Below are positions 28,508-36,961 of a stretch of 64,000 nucleotides of DNA, one piece after another (within the stretch, counting starts at the first letter, position 1; every line of letters begins with the position of its first letter). The notes beneath the pieces are model-generated. The model was not told where the DNA came from and searched no databases. It saw only the letters and a program-made list of their open reading frames with translations. The stretch is from contig NZ_KN050828.1 in assembly GCF_000746275.1 (NCBI RefSeq), positions 886,001 to 950,000 on the forward strand, in the 5' to 3' direction. The position numbers and the translations under genes are program-made. The DNA is from Thermopetrobacter sp. TC1 (GTDB lineage Bacteria > Pseudomonadota > Alphaproteobacteria > Rhizobiales > Aestuariivirgaceae).

Positions 28508-31090
28508 TTAATTCCTACTAATTCTCTTTCTGCCCTCTTTTTTGCCGTAGTAATAGTAATGCTCAAAGCCGCTATGAAGTTTGCCTTGAGCAACTACGGC
28601 GGCCACATCCGGGTTTCTACTGAGATATGCTTCCTCATCGAAATCCGGAGGTGGTTCCAATTCATAGCCTTTCTTTCGGAGTTGAGTCAAGAACTTTATG
28701 CTTTCCGCAGATAGTCTTGGTGGTTTCTCGAATCCCTTTCGTGAGAGGCCCAGTTTCATCAGGAGCAGACGGCCGCGGCTGATGTCTTTCACGCCGAGCT
28801 TGCGCAGCACGCTCCAGTCCTTGAGCAGAACGGCGCGTTCCAGCCGGGTCATGGCCACCCAGTAGTCATCGGCATCGAACAGACCGGGGCCGGACTGGCG
28901 CTCCATCTCGTTCTGCTGCTTGCGGGCCAGCTCCTGAATGGGATTGGCCAGGGCGTTGATCATGCCCGGCATCTCTTCCGTGCGCTGCTGAATGCGCCGG
29001 GTTTCCTGGCGCAAGGCGTCCAGATGCAGGCCGATGCCAACGAGCACGGCAATGGACGCGTTGCCGCCGCCCTGCAGGGCGTTGCGCGTCAGGCGGTTGC
29101 GGACAATGGCGGCGTATTCCACGTGCTTGTCGCGGCCGGCGATGACCGAATTGCCGAACAGATGGGTGTTGCCGCGGTCGCGATGGTGATAGTTGGCAAG
29201 CGGCTCGGGCAGAACGCCGATGTCCGCCTCCATGAGGAAACGCAGGTTGAAATCCCAATCCCCCAGGACGGGATAGGCCTCGTTATAGCCGCCGATGCGG
29301 TCATAGATCTCGCGCTTGTAAAGAAAGGCGATGGGCGGGAAGAAATTCTGGATGGCCATCTCCATGATGTGCACGTTTTCCACCCAGCCGTGATATGGCA
29401 CGCGGGCGTGCACCTTAATGCCCTCGCGCGTGACCTCTTCGGAGACGTACATGGACTTGGAGATGACACCGCCATAGATCTCGCCCTTCGGGCCGTCCAG
29501 AAAAGCGACGGTCTTTTCGAGATAAGCGGGCTCCCAGCTGTCGTCATCGTCGTGGATGACGATATAGTCACTGTCCACGGCACGGATGCCGATGTTGGAG
29601 GCGGCCTCCATGCCGCGGTTTTCGACATTGTCGATGAGGAGGATGCGGTTGTGGCGGCATTCGGTGTCGCGGATGGTGTCGCGCACCAGATCGATATCGC
29701 CGCCGTCGCTGACGATGACGTGCACATAATCGTCGAAGGTCTGGGCGGCGACGCTTTCAAGCGCGCGCTTCAGGAACATGGGGCGGTCCAGCGTGCGGGT
29801 GATGACCGCCACGGCCGGGCGCTGACGGATATGGACATTGACGGCCGGCGGCGTCCACGGCTTCTTGAAGTCGAAGGGGCCGAGGCCGGCGAGGCGCCGC
29901 TGCAGCGGCTCGGCGAGGTCGCGCGGGTATTCGAGGGCCGCCTGGCCGGGCTGCCAGAGCGAATCCTGGATGCGCCGCTCCGGTGAATCGCCCTCAAACC
30001 TGTCCTCGGGCGGCAACAGAAGCGGCACCATCAGCGTCTTGCCGAAATCGGCGGAGCGGCGGATGTGACCGAACAGCGCCGTTTCTTCCCGCGTGGGAAG
30101 GGTGACGATGCGGGCGATCTCCGGCCAGGCGCGGCCGGCGGCTGCATGAAGCGCGGCGAGGCTGCCGCCGTCCGGCAGGTCGGCGAGATAGGTCATGACC
30201 CCAGTGAACATGGGATCGGTGGCGGCGGTGGGGGCATCGGCGCGCACCGCCTCGGCCTCCGGGGCGAAAACCGTTCCCGCATCACTGCGGGCGAGCCGTT
30301 CTATGCTGGGGCCATGCGGCTCGAAGAGGTGTTCGATCATGTGGCGGTGAAGCACCACACAGGTCTCGGGCTTTTCGTATTCGAAGGTATCCTGCTCGAA
30401 AACGAGGCCGATCATGTTGGGCCAGTAGCGGCGATCGGTGGTCTCGAAGCCATAGCGGCCGAAGTAGGCGCCCCAGAAGGTCTTCTCCGGCCAGGCGTCG
30501 GCGAGAAGGCGCTGCGCCGTGCCCGCCCAGCCGGTATCGACGAGAAGGATGGTGTCGCGATCCCCGGCGAGGTCCGTGAAATACTCCTCAAAGAGGCGGG
30601 ACTGATCTTCGAAATGGGCGGCGATGACCTGAGCGGCGGGGCCGTTTTCGGCGAAAAAGGCCTCGATCTCCTTGCCCTTGCGTTCCAGCCAGGGATCATC
30701 CTGCGGAAAATCCGGCGGCAGGCCGTCATGGCGGAACATGGCCTCGGCCATTTCCCGCAATGTGTGATGGTAGAACTCGCCCTTGAGGACGGCGATAGCG
30801 TTGTCGCGATGGCGCCGCCAGGTGCCCTTGGCCACCATGAGGCGGGAGATCCAGAAATCCGGCGCGTCTTCGACGGGGGGCAGGCCCGTGGCCTGTGTGA
30901 ATGTGTCCAGGGCGCGGCGGATGCGGATGCCGGCGCGCGAGACGAAGAGGACACGGGCCTTGCGCACGTCCTGGAAGAAGCGGATCGTGCCATAGAGGCG
31001 ATAGAGATAATCGGCCACGACGGGGCCAAGCAGCTCCCGGCCGAATTCATGGCGGGCATGATCCGCATTCTTTGCGATCAGCTCCTGCAT
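28508..31090 (-). CDS. Large GT2 glycosyltransferase fused to a COG5610-type C-terminal domain
   Basis: The 860-residue protein has several parts. Residues 1-400 contain KARVLFVSRAGIRIRRALDTF and ILLVDTGWAGTAQRLL, which match the second half of HAD-type COG5610 proteins. A family 2 glycosyltransferase domain starts near residue 422 (AVITRTLDRPMFLKRALESV) and has its metal-binding acidic cluster HDDDDSW near 514 and GGYNEAYPVLGDWDFNLRF. The C-terminus carries FDEEAYLSRNPDV...GFEHYYYYGKKEGR, a motif repeated in many surface glycan glycosyltransferases. The separate HAD half is the gene just upstream (11-bp gap). GC-rich except the last 200 bp. Confidence 0.8.
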   Translation of the reverse strand: MQELIAKNADHARHEFGRELLGPVVADYLYRLYGTIRFFQDVRKARVLFVSRAGIRIRRALDTFTQATGLPPVEDAPDFWISRLMVAKGTWRRHRDNAIAVLKGEFYHHTLREMAEAMFRHDGLPPDFPQDDPWLERKGKEIEAFFAENGPAAQVIAAHFEDQSRLFEEYFTDLAGDRDTILLVDTGWAGTAQRLLADAWPEKTFWGAYFGRYGFETTDRRYWPNMIGLVFEQDTFEYEKPETCVVLHRHMIEHLFEPHGPSIERLARSDAGTVFAPEAEAVRADAPTAATDPMFTGVMTYLADLPDGGSLAALHAAAGRAWPEIARIVTLPTREETALFGHIRRSADFGKTLMVPLLLPPEDRFEGDSPERRIQDSLWQPGQAALEYPRDLAEPLQRRLAGLGPFDFKKPWTPPAVNVHIRQRPAVAVITRTLDRPMFLKRALESVAAQTFDDYVHVIVSDGGDIDLVRDTIRDTECRHNRILLIDNVENRGMEAASNIGIRAVDSDYIVIHDDDDSWEPAYLEKTVAFLDGPKGEIYGGVISKSMYVSEEVTREGIKVHARVPYHGWVENVHIMEMAIQNFFPPIAFLYKREIYDRIGGYNEAYPVLGDWDFNLRFLMEADIGVLPEPLANYHHRDRGNTHLFGNSVIAGRDKHVEYAAIVRNRLTRNALQGGGNASIAVLVGIGLHLDALRQETRRIQQRTEEMPGMINALANPIQELARKQQNEMERQSGPGLFDADDYWVAMTRLERAVLLKDWSVLRKLGVKDISRGRLLLMKLGLSRKGFEKPPRLSAESIKFLTQLRKKGYELEPPPDFDEEAYLSRNPDVAAVVAQGKLHSGFEHYYYYGKKEGRKRISRN

Positions 31091-31101
31091 CTGCCCCCGT
31101 C

Positions 31102-32016
31102 CTACAGTTTGGCCCAGGCGCGGGTGTTTATGCCTTTTTCGTCCATCTCGCGGATGAACTCGGCCAGCGCCGCCTTGCGCTTGTTCAGCTCCGTACGCGG
31201 GATGGGAAAATGCATGGCGTGCCAGCCGGCCTTGCGCGGGCGTTCCACGTCTCCGGTCCAGGAATCGCCAATGTGGAGGAATTCACGCGGGGCGTGACCG
31301 AGAATCCGCTCGATGGCCGGGAAAATCTTGCCGCTGCGCTTGGAAACGACCATGTCGGCGCTGGAGAAGAGGTGCTGATGCACGGGGCGCTTGACGACGC
31401 GGTGAATGATTTCCGCGATGATGTCGGCGCCGAGATACATGTCGCTGACAAGGATGACCTTGCCGCCCTCCTTGCGGAAACGGCGGGCTAGGCGGGCGAG
31501 CAGCGTGTTCTCGGACAGATTTTCCGCTTCGTAGGCGATTTCCGCTTCGAGCAGGATGTCTTCCGCCTGCGCCGGCAGGCCGATCAGACGGCACTGCATG
31601 GCGATGACCTCGCGAATTTCGCCTTCGCCACAGCCTTCCACCCGCGGTCGTGTTCTGTATGTCGCCTGCATGCCCGCAATGCGCGCCAGACAGATATCTG
31701 CTGGATCAAGGGTGGATAATCTCTCCTGATGCGGGAGAGAATCCTTTAATCTTTTCAATATGATATTTGAAAGCTCCATATATCTGGCCGCTTCCGGCTT
31801 GCTGTTTCGCAATAAATACGTATCAAATACATCAAAGGAGAGAACTTTTATATCATTTTCTCTTATATATTGTATTATCCTGTTTTCTATGTCACTCGTT
31901 TTGGTAGATTTATGTTTGTTTGTGATGATTTCCCTTGAAGCTATGTTAATTTCTGTGTAATTAACATCATCAACTGTTTTGTATTTAAAATAATCCTTAT
32001 CTATTACATGATTCAT
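31102..32016 (-). CDS. HAD-superfamily hydrolase (COG5610-like, first half)
   Basis: The 304-residue HAD protein has motif I SFDVFDTYLLR with the paired aspartates near residue 57, motif II in VILVSDMYLG, and a C-terminal motif IV region FLHIGDSWTGDVERPRKAG. In many bacteria this domain is fused to the region that here begins the downstream glycosyltransferase, so the two proteins probably work together. The start is the ATG at 32016; a TTG at 32025 is less likely. The first ~90 codons are AT-rich, the remainder GC-rich. It is first in the operon, 43 bp from the likely transcription start. Confidence 0.8.
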   Translation of the reverse strand: MNHVIDKDYFKYKTVDDVNYTEINIASREIITNKHKSTKTSDIENRIIQYIRENDIKVLSFDVFDTYLLRNSKPEAARYMELSNIILKRLKDSLPHQERLSTLDPADICLARIAGMQATYRTRPRVEGCGEGEIREVIAMQCRLIGLPAQAEDILLEAEIAYEAENLSENTLLARLARRFRKEGGKVILVSDMYLGADIIAEIIHRVVKRPVHQHLFSSADMVVSKRSGKIFPAIERILGHAPREFLHIGDSWTGDVERPRKAGWHAMHFPIPRTELNKRKAALAEFIREMDEKGINTRAWAKL

Positions 32017-32065
32017 TTTACGCAATCCCCCGGCAGGCCAAGCAAACTAATCTTGACGTAATGGA

Positions 32066-32093
32066 TATATACCGAGGAAAAGTTGTGAGTCAA
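32066..32093 (-). promoter_or_regulatory. Sigma70-like promoter of the leftward glycan operon
   Basis: Read leftward, TTGACT (32093-32088), a 16-bp spacer, then TATATA (32071-32066). This would start transcription near 32060, about 43 nt before the HAD gene, in a 160-bp AT-rich interval. It is the only recognisable promoter for the ten-gene run down to rmlA. Confidence 0.7.
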
Positions 32094-32197
32094 GCGGGTT
32101 ATGTCTGATCTGAATTGGAGAACTTTAAAAATATATTCTTAGAAAATCGTGATAATTGTTGAAGTAATTTCAAATACACTCAAAGAGTATTTTATGC

Positions 32198-32231
32198 AAC
32201 TAAAAGGGCGCCACAAATGTTGTGGTGCCCT
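32198..32231 (-). terminator. Rho-independent terminator of the cold shock gene
   Basis: A 12-bp stem with one G-U pair (32205-32216 with 32220-32231) and a 3-nt loop is followed leftward by TTTT. It starts 43 bp after the cspA stop codon. Confidence 0.9.
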
Positions 32232-32273
32232 GAAAGAGTGTAATGAGATGGATAATCTCAGATTGTCTCGACT

Positions 32274-32483
32274 TTATTCTTCCACCTGCAGGTTTTCGGC
32301 GGAGAAGCGGCCGTTGCGGCCTTCCACGAGGTCATAGGAGACCTTCTGGCCCTCATGCAGGGTGGACAGGCCGGCGCGCTCCACGGCGGAGATGTGCACA
32401 AAGGCATCCTTGCCGCCGCCTTCCGGCTCGATGAAGCCGTAGCCCTTTTCCGGATTGAACCATTTCACGGTACCATTCGCCAT
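32274..32483 (-). CDS. cspA: Cold shock protein (CspA family)
   Basis: The 69-residue single-domain nucleic-acid chaperone has [33 protein letters not shown], which contains both RNP motifs (KGYGFI and VFVH-like AFVH). The ATG at 32483 follows AAGGAG. The frame is open upstream but the fold begins here. It has its own terminator. The upstream leader contains a small hairpin (CGCCGCTTCTC / GAAAAACGGCG type), a feature common in cold shock leaders, but I cannot show thermal control. Confidence 0.95.
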   Translation of the reverse strand: MANGTVKWFNPEKGYGFIEPEGGGKDAFVHISAVERAGLSTLHEGQKVSYDLVEGRNGRFSAENLQVEE

Positions 32484-33329
32484 GATCTTCACTCCTTGTA
32501 TGGCGTTAGTGATAGAGGTGATCGTCCGCCGTTTTTCTCTTGAGAAGCGGCGCTGATGCGTTTTGACGGGCGCGAGAGGCATTGCGCGCCTCAGTCGTCG
32601 TGTTCGCGATGTGGGGAATTTGCGGGACGGTCTGCTTCCGGCAGACGCCTGATCGGGATCTCGTGGGCACGGGCAGGGGCTTCTCTCTCGGGTCGTGGTC
32701 GTCTTCCTGGCCGGCATTTTGCCGGCGCTGCCGCTGCACACGTGCCTTTGGCGTGAACAGTCGGATGTTTCTTACAGTTGTGTCGCGGGCCTGCCTTGGC
32801 GCTGGCGCAGGTTTTGCCTGCGGGCCAAGCCGGCAGCGGCCATCGACAGGGAGCACAGTGGACGGGCCGGCGCGGCAAGTCAAGGACTTTCTTATCAAGG
32901 AGGCTCCTTTTTCGATCCGGCGAGAGGAAAGACCCGTGCGCCTGATCAGGCGCTGCCAATCGACGGAAGAAGGGGAAAAGGAGGCGTTTGGCAAAACGAG
33001 GGCCCCGTTTCCCGATGGGAGATGGGGCCTGAGATGGTGTGGGGTTCTCAAAAGCGCTTGTACCACATTGCCGAAGCAAACACGGCAGGGCAGGCAAGCT
33101 CTTGTCCTTTCAGGAGAAAACCACGGTGATCACACACTTACTCACCGGATTTTCCCTGACACGCAGCGCACGATTGTGCATGTTGTAGGGCCTTCTGCCG
33201 CGGTTCAGGAATGAATATGCTCCTTATCCTTCCCTTGCCGCCCAAAAATGGCCGGATATGCCATTCCCGGCGGAAGGGTGCAGAGACCGCACAGACGGCC
33301 GCAAGTCTGATCCTTTGTGTGACGCGACC
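32484..33329. other. 846-bp interval without a credible gene
   Basis: Several open frames cross this interval on both strands, but none has protein-like composition or a ribosome site that convinces. It holds the cspA leader on the left. A hairpin at 33000-33030 (outer stem 33001-33006 with 33024-33029, inner TCCC/GGGA) is followed leftward by TCGTTTTG, a weak terminator shape on the minus strand. A larger imperfect hairpin lies at about 33234-33280 (CCCTT-CCGCC / GGCGG-AAGGG with ATGGC/GCCAT inside). A small RNA is possible, nothing more. Confidence 0.45.
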
Positions 33330-33509
33330 TTACGCCACGCCCATTTCCTTCTTTAGGCGGGCAATCTCGTCCTTCAGATGCAGTTTTTCACGCTTTAGCC
33401 GGGCAATCTCGATATCGTCCACACTCGGATGCGCCATGAGTTCCGCGATCTTTTCCTTCAGCCGCTGACGACGGGCTTCCAGCTCACGGATGTGCGCTTC
33501 CAGTGACAT
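33330..33509 (-). CDS. DUF465 (YdcH-like) small coiled-coil protein
   Basis: The 59-residue protein MSLEAHIRELEARRQ... continues as two charged helices with the PSVDDIEIARLKREKLHLKDEI segment typical of the DUF465/YdcH family. Function is not established in any bacterium as far as I know. The ATG at 33509 follows AGGAGGTGC, a near-perfect ribosome site, and decides the start over an upstream in-frame ATG. Too short for most gene finders' default cut-off but clearly real. Confidence 0.88.
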   Translation of the reverse strand: MSLEAHIRELEARRQRLKEKIAELMAHPSVDDIEIARLKREKLHLKDEIARLKKEMGVA

Positions 33510-33703
33510 GAGCACCTCCTTTGTCGTTGTGCGATTTTCCCCTTCCATGCAGCCTCGGCTGCAGGGGAAAGTGTGACACAATTGCCCGGCTTTGTCGAAT
33601 GGCCTGGATCAAATGACGGAAATTTCATGTGCAGCGCCTGCGTGCATGCACATGGCGTTTGCGCGTATCCTTGGGCGCTTTGAGCGTTTGCCGGTCTTTG
33701 GCT

Positions 33704-34180
33704 TCAGCCGTCAGGAGCGAGGGGGATGATTTCGGCGTGAAGACCTCTTGCGAGTGTGGCGGCCTGCGGGGTGCGGGCCGCTTCCGAAAGCAAGGCGCGT
33801 TCGATGCGGGTGCACACATTGCGCGCCCTGGCCGGCGGGCAGCCGGGCAGAGCGACGGCAAGCGTGCGCTGGCCGAGGCGGCCGATGATATCGGTGCGGC
33901 GCAGGGTCTCGAACAGCACGATGCCCGCAATATGCAGCGCGCGCGCATCAGCGTGAGGAAAGTTCAGCGTTATGCAGCTTCCGCCCTGGCTGTTTCTGAT
34001 TTCCTGACAGGCGCTCAGGAAAGCGCGGCGGGACAGCAGCGGCAAATCCTCGTCGAGCAAATGCGCTTGCGGTGCCAGGCGGGAGAGGGCGTCGGCCCAC
34101 AGGCTGGCCGTGCGCAGGCGCACAAGCGCGCCGCGCAGGCGCCGGTCCGCCTCGGTCCCAATAACTTGCGTGCCCGACAT
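33704..34180 (-). CDS. Small degenerate GGDEF-like domain protein
   Basis: The 158-residue protein resembles the front and middle of a diguanylate cyclase domain: LLDEDLPLLSRRAFLSACQEI parallels the D.LTGL.NRRAF start, and FETLRRTDIIGRLGQRTLAVALPGC parallels LR..D...R.GGDEFA..L, but the GGDEF site itself reads RLGQRTL. It therefore should not make c-di-GMP; it could be a structural or GTP-binding relic. The start is the ATG at 34180 with AGGAGAGG upstream, although the frame stays open to 34417. Divergent from hpt across 240 bp. Confidence 0.6.
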   Translation of the reverse strand: MSGTQVIGTEADRRLRGALVRLRTASLWADALSRLAPQAHLLDEDLPLLSRRAFLSACQEIRNSQGGSCITLNFPHADARALHIAGIVLFETLRRTDIIGRLGQRTLAVALPGCPPARARNVCTRIERALLSEAARTPQAATLARGLHAEIIPLAPDG

Positions 34181-34423
34181 CTTTTCCTCTCCTCTCGCAT
34201 CATCTCTGACCGATCCGGCGCATTCGCGCAAGGCGGCCTGAAACTTCCTGTGGGCAAAGGCCACAAGAAGCGCAAAAATGCGCCAAGAGATGCTGGCCTT
34301 TGCCGGGGCGAGCTGGTAAGGCGCTGCTTGCACGGGTTTGGCGCTGTGCCTTCGTCTCGGGACGATTGTGCCGGACTTGTCGGTTCCAGGTGCATATGAC
34401 GTGAACAGGACGCTCAAGGGATT

Positions 34424-34990
34424 ATGGATACGGTCACGATAGAGGGAACGCGCATCAGGGTTCTCTACTCCGAGGAAATGATCGCGCGGCGGGTGGAGGA
34501 AATGGCGGCGGAAATCGCCCGCAGAAATCCGCGGCGGCTGCTGGTCGTTCCGATCCTGAAGGGCAGTTTCATTTTCGCTGCCGATCTGTTGCGCGCGTTT
34601 TACCGGGTGGGCCTTTTGCCGGAAGTGGATTTCATGATCCTTTCCAGCTATGGCGCCGGAACACGCTCTTCAGGCACGGTGAAGGTGTTGCGGGATATCG
34701 AGACGGATGTGCGTGATCGGGATGTCCTGTTTGTGGATGACATTCTCGAATCCGGGCGAACGCTGGCGCATGCGCGCGACATGCTGCTGAAGCGCGGTGC
34801 TGCCCGGGTGATGACGGCGGTGCTGCTGGACAAGCCGCATCATCGCGTTGCTGACATCGAGGCCGATTTTCGCGGATTTGAATGCCCGGATCTGTTCGTT
34901 GTCGGCTATGGCATGGACAAGGCTCATGCCTTCCGCGAGCTTCCCTTCGTCGGTCATGTGCTGGAGGAGGCGCCGGAAGAAGGGGCGTAA
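34424..34990 (+). CDS. hpt: Hypoxanthine phosphoribosyltransferase
   Basis: Purine salvage enzyme converting hypoxanthine (and often guanine) with PRPP to the nucleotide. The 188-residue protein has the type I PRTase motif VLFVDDILESGRTL near residues 100-114, the pyrophosphate loop ILKGSFIF, and the flexible-loop segment SSYG..TRSSG. It diverges from the GGDEF-like gene and stands alone ahead of mcd. Confidence 0.93.
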   Translation: MDTVTIEGTRIRVLYSEEMIARRVEEMAAEIARRNPRRLLVVPILKGSFIFAADLLRAFYRVGLLPEVDFMILSSYGAGTRSSGTVKVLRDIETDVRDRDVLFVDDILESGRTLAHARDMLLKRGAARVMTAVLLDKPHHRVADIEADFRGFECPDLFVVGYGMDKAHAFRELPFVGHVLEEAPEEGA

Positions 34991-35190
34991 TTGTGCGCCA
35001 CGTTCCTCTCTCATGTGATTTGCCATGCCCGTCCTGAATTCTTGAATCATACTGGCCACGGTCTTTTTCGGGGGCGTATGGTTCTCCGTTTGACCAATTT
35101 CGTGCCTGCCCGGGCCGCCTTAGGATGCAAAGCCACATTTCCTTGCATCCCTGGCATGCGAAAACCGAGGCATTTGAAGAGGGCGGGATC

Positions 35191-36843
35191 ATGGCTGTGA
35201 TCGGGGATCTTGCGGCGTCCTTGAAGGAGGCGGCCGAGAAGGCCGTGGCCTTGAAGGAAAAGGCGAAGGCGCAGATTGCTTCTAAGGTCTGTGCCGAAGG
35301 CAAACTGCTGCCTGCGGAGATGACGGCGCAGCAGCATGCCACGCACGGGCTTGCCTGGTTCGCCACCACGGCCGAGACCCTGACCCAGCTTGCCGATCTC
35401 GCCGAACGGCTTTCCGCCGAGGGGCGCTTGGGCGATATGGAGCGGCTGGTGCTCTCCGTGGCCGGGGGAGAGATGGCGCGGCAGATCGTTTCGGCCATTC
35501 CCATGAATCAGGCCGAATTCGTGCGGCCCGCCGATCTCGGGCTGGAGCAGGCGGATCTGGTGCCCATGCAGGAAGGCGCCGCCGGAGAGCTTTTGCGTGC
35601 GGGCAACACCCGCGCAAACAGGGCCGAGCTCGTTGCCCTGATGCGGGAGGCGCAGGGGCATCTCACCTATGGCGATTGCGGCCTGGATGAGATGCTTGAT
35701 GACATGCGCGAGCACATGGCGCGCTTTTCGCGCGAACGGGTGGAGCCGAAGGCGCAGGAATGGCATCTGGCCGATGCCTACATTCCGATGGACATCATCG
35801 GCGAGCTGGCGGAGCTTGGTGTCTTTGGCCTGACGATCCCGGAGGAATACGGTGGGCTGGCCATGGGCAAGGAGGCCATGTGCGTGGTTTCCGAAGAGCT
35901 CTCGCGCGGCTGGATCGCCGTGGGCTCCTTGGGCACGCGCTCGGAAATCGCGGCCGAGCTCATTCTCACCGGCGGCACCGAGGCGCAGAAGGAGCGCTGG
36001 CTTCCGGCCATCGCCTCGGGCGAAACCCTGCCGACGGCGGTGTTCACCGAACCCAATCACGGCTCGGATCTTGCGCATCTGACGACACGGGCGGTGCGGG
36101 ATGGTGATGTCTGGCGCATCACCGGCAACAAGACCTGGATCACGCACGCGGCCCGGGCCGATCTCATGACGCTGCTTGCCCGCACCAATCCCGACGAGCC
36201 TGGTTATAAGGGGCTGTCCATGTTCCTGGCCGAAAAGCCGCGCGGAACGGAGGAGAATCCCTTCCCGGTGGAGGGACTGACGGGCACGGAAATTCCCGTG
36301 CTTGGCTATCGCGGCATGAAGGAGTTCGAGCTGCGGTTTGAAAATTTTGCGGTGCCGGCGGAAAATCTGCTGGGCGAGGAGGAAGGCCAGGGCTTCAAGC
36401 AGCTGATGCGCACCTTTGAAGCTGCGCGTATCCAGACGGCGGCGCGGGCGATTGGTGTGGCACAGTCGGCACTGGATCTTGGCCTGCGCTATGCCGAAGA
36501 GCGCATCCAGTTCGGACGGCCGATCATCGATTTCCCGCGGGTGGCGGACAAGCTGGCGCTGATGGCGGCAGAGATCATGGCCGCACGCCAGATCACCTAT
36601 TACGCCGCGCGGGAGAAGGATGCCGGACGGCGCTGCGACATGGAGGCCGGCATGGCCAAGCTCTTGGCGGCGCGCGTGGCCTGGGCGGCGGCGGACAATG
36701 CCGTGCAGATTCACGGCGGCAACGGTTTCGCCCTGGAGTTTCCCGTTTCGCGCGTTCTGTGCGATGCGCGCATTCTCAACATCTTCGAGGGCGCGGCCGA
36801 AATCCAGGCGGAAGTCATCGCCCGCCGCCTGCTGGAGAGCTGA
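35191..36843 (+). CDS. mcd: (2S)-methylsuccinyl-CoA dehydrogenase, acyl-CoA dehydrogenase family
   Basis: FAD flavoenzyme. The 550-residue length, with an extra N-terminal helical domain of about 160 residues (AQQHATHGLAWFATTAETL ... GDMERLVLSVAGGEMARQI ... IPMNQAEFVRPADLGL), is the hallmark of the ethylmalonyl-CoA pathway Mcd rather than an ordinary acyl-CoA dehydrogenase. The core has TEPNHGSDLAHLTTRA, ITGNKTWITHA, the R..FG..I segment and NIFEGAAEIQAEVIARRLL near the C-terminus. The start at 35191 (MAVIGDLAASL) is preferred over 35125. Two further enzymes of the pathway lie at 52.4-54.4 kb, supporting the call. Confidence 0.82.
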   Translation: MAVIGDLAASLKEAAEKAVALKEKAKAQIASKVCAEGKLLPAEMTAQQHATHGLAWFATTAETLTQLADLAERLSAEGRLGDMERLVLSVAGGEMARQIVSAIPMNQAEFVRPADLGLEQADLVPMQEGAAGELLRAGNTRANRAELVALMREAQGHLTYGDCGLDEMLDDMREHMARFSRERVEPKAQEWHLADAYIPMDIIGELAELGVFGLTIPEEYGGLAMGKEAMCVVSEELSRGWIAVGSLGTRSEIAAELILTGGTEAQKERWLPAIASGETLPTAVFTEPNHGSDLAHLTTRAVRDGDVWRITGNKTWITHAARADLMTLLARTNPDEPGYKGLSMFLAEKPRGTEENPFPVEGLTGTEIPVLGYRGMKEFELRFENFAVPAENLLGEEEGQGFKQLMRTFEAARIQTAARAIGVAQSALDLGLRYAEERIQFGRPIIDFPRVADKLALMAAEIMAARQITYYAAREKDAGRRCDMEAGMAKLLAARVAWAAADNAVQIHGGNGFALEFPVSRVLCDARILNIFEGAAEIQAEVIARRLLES

Positions 36844-36961
36844 AAAGGCGCGCATGAAATCTTGTGACCGTCCGACATGGATGTTCCGGGCGGTGTGAAT
36901 GGCAAGGGATGACTGTCACGTCACAGCGGGCCGGTTTTCAGGTGAGTGTCTGATCCATGGC

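Noticed and set aside
32582-33214. A 210-codon frame in the gap upstream of cspA
   Set aside because: No ribosome site, no recognisable domain, and overlapping frames of equal quality on the other strand.
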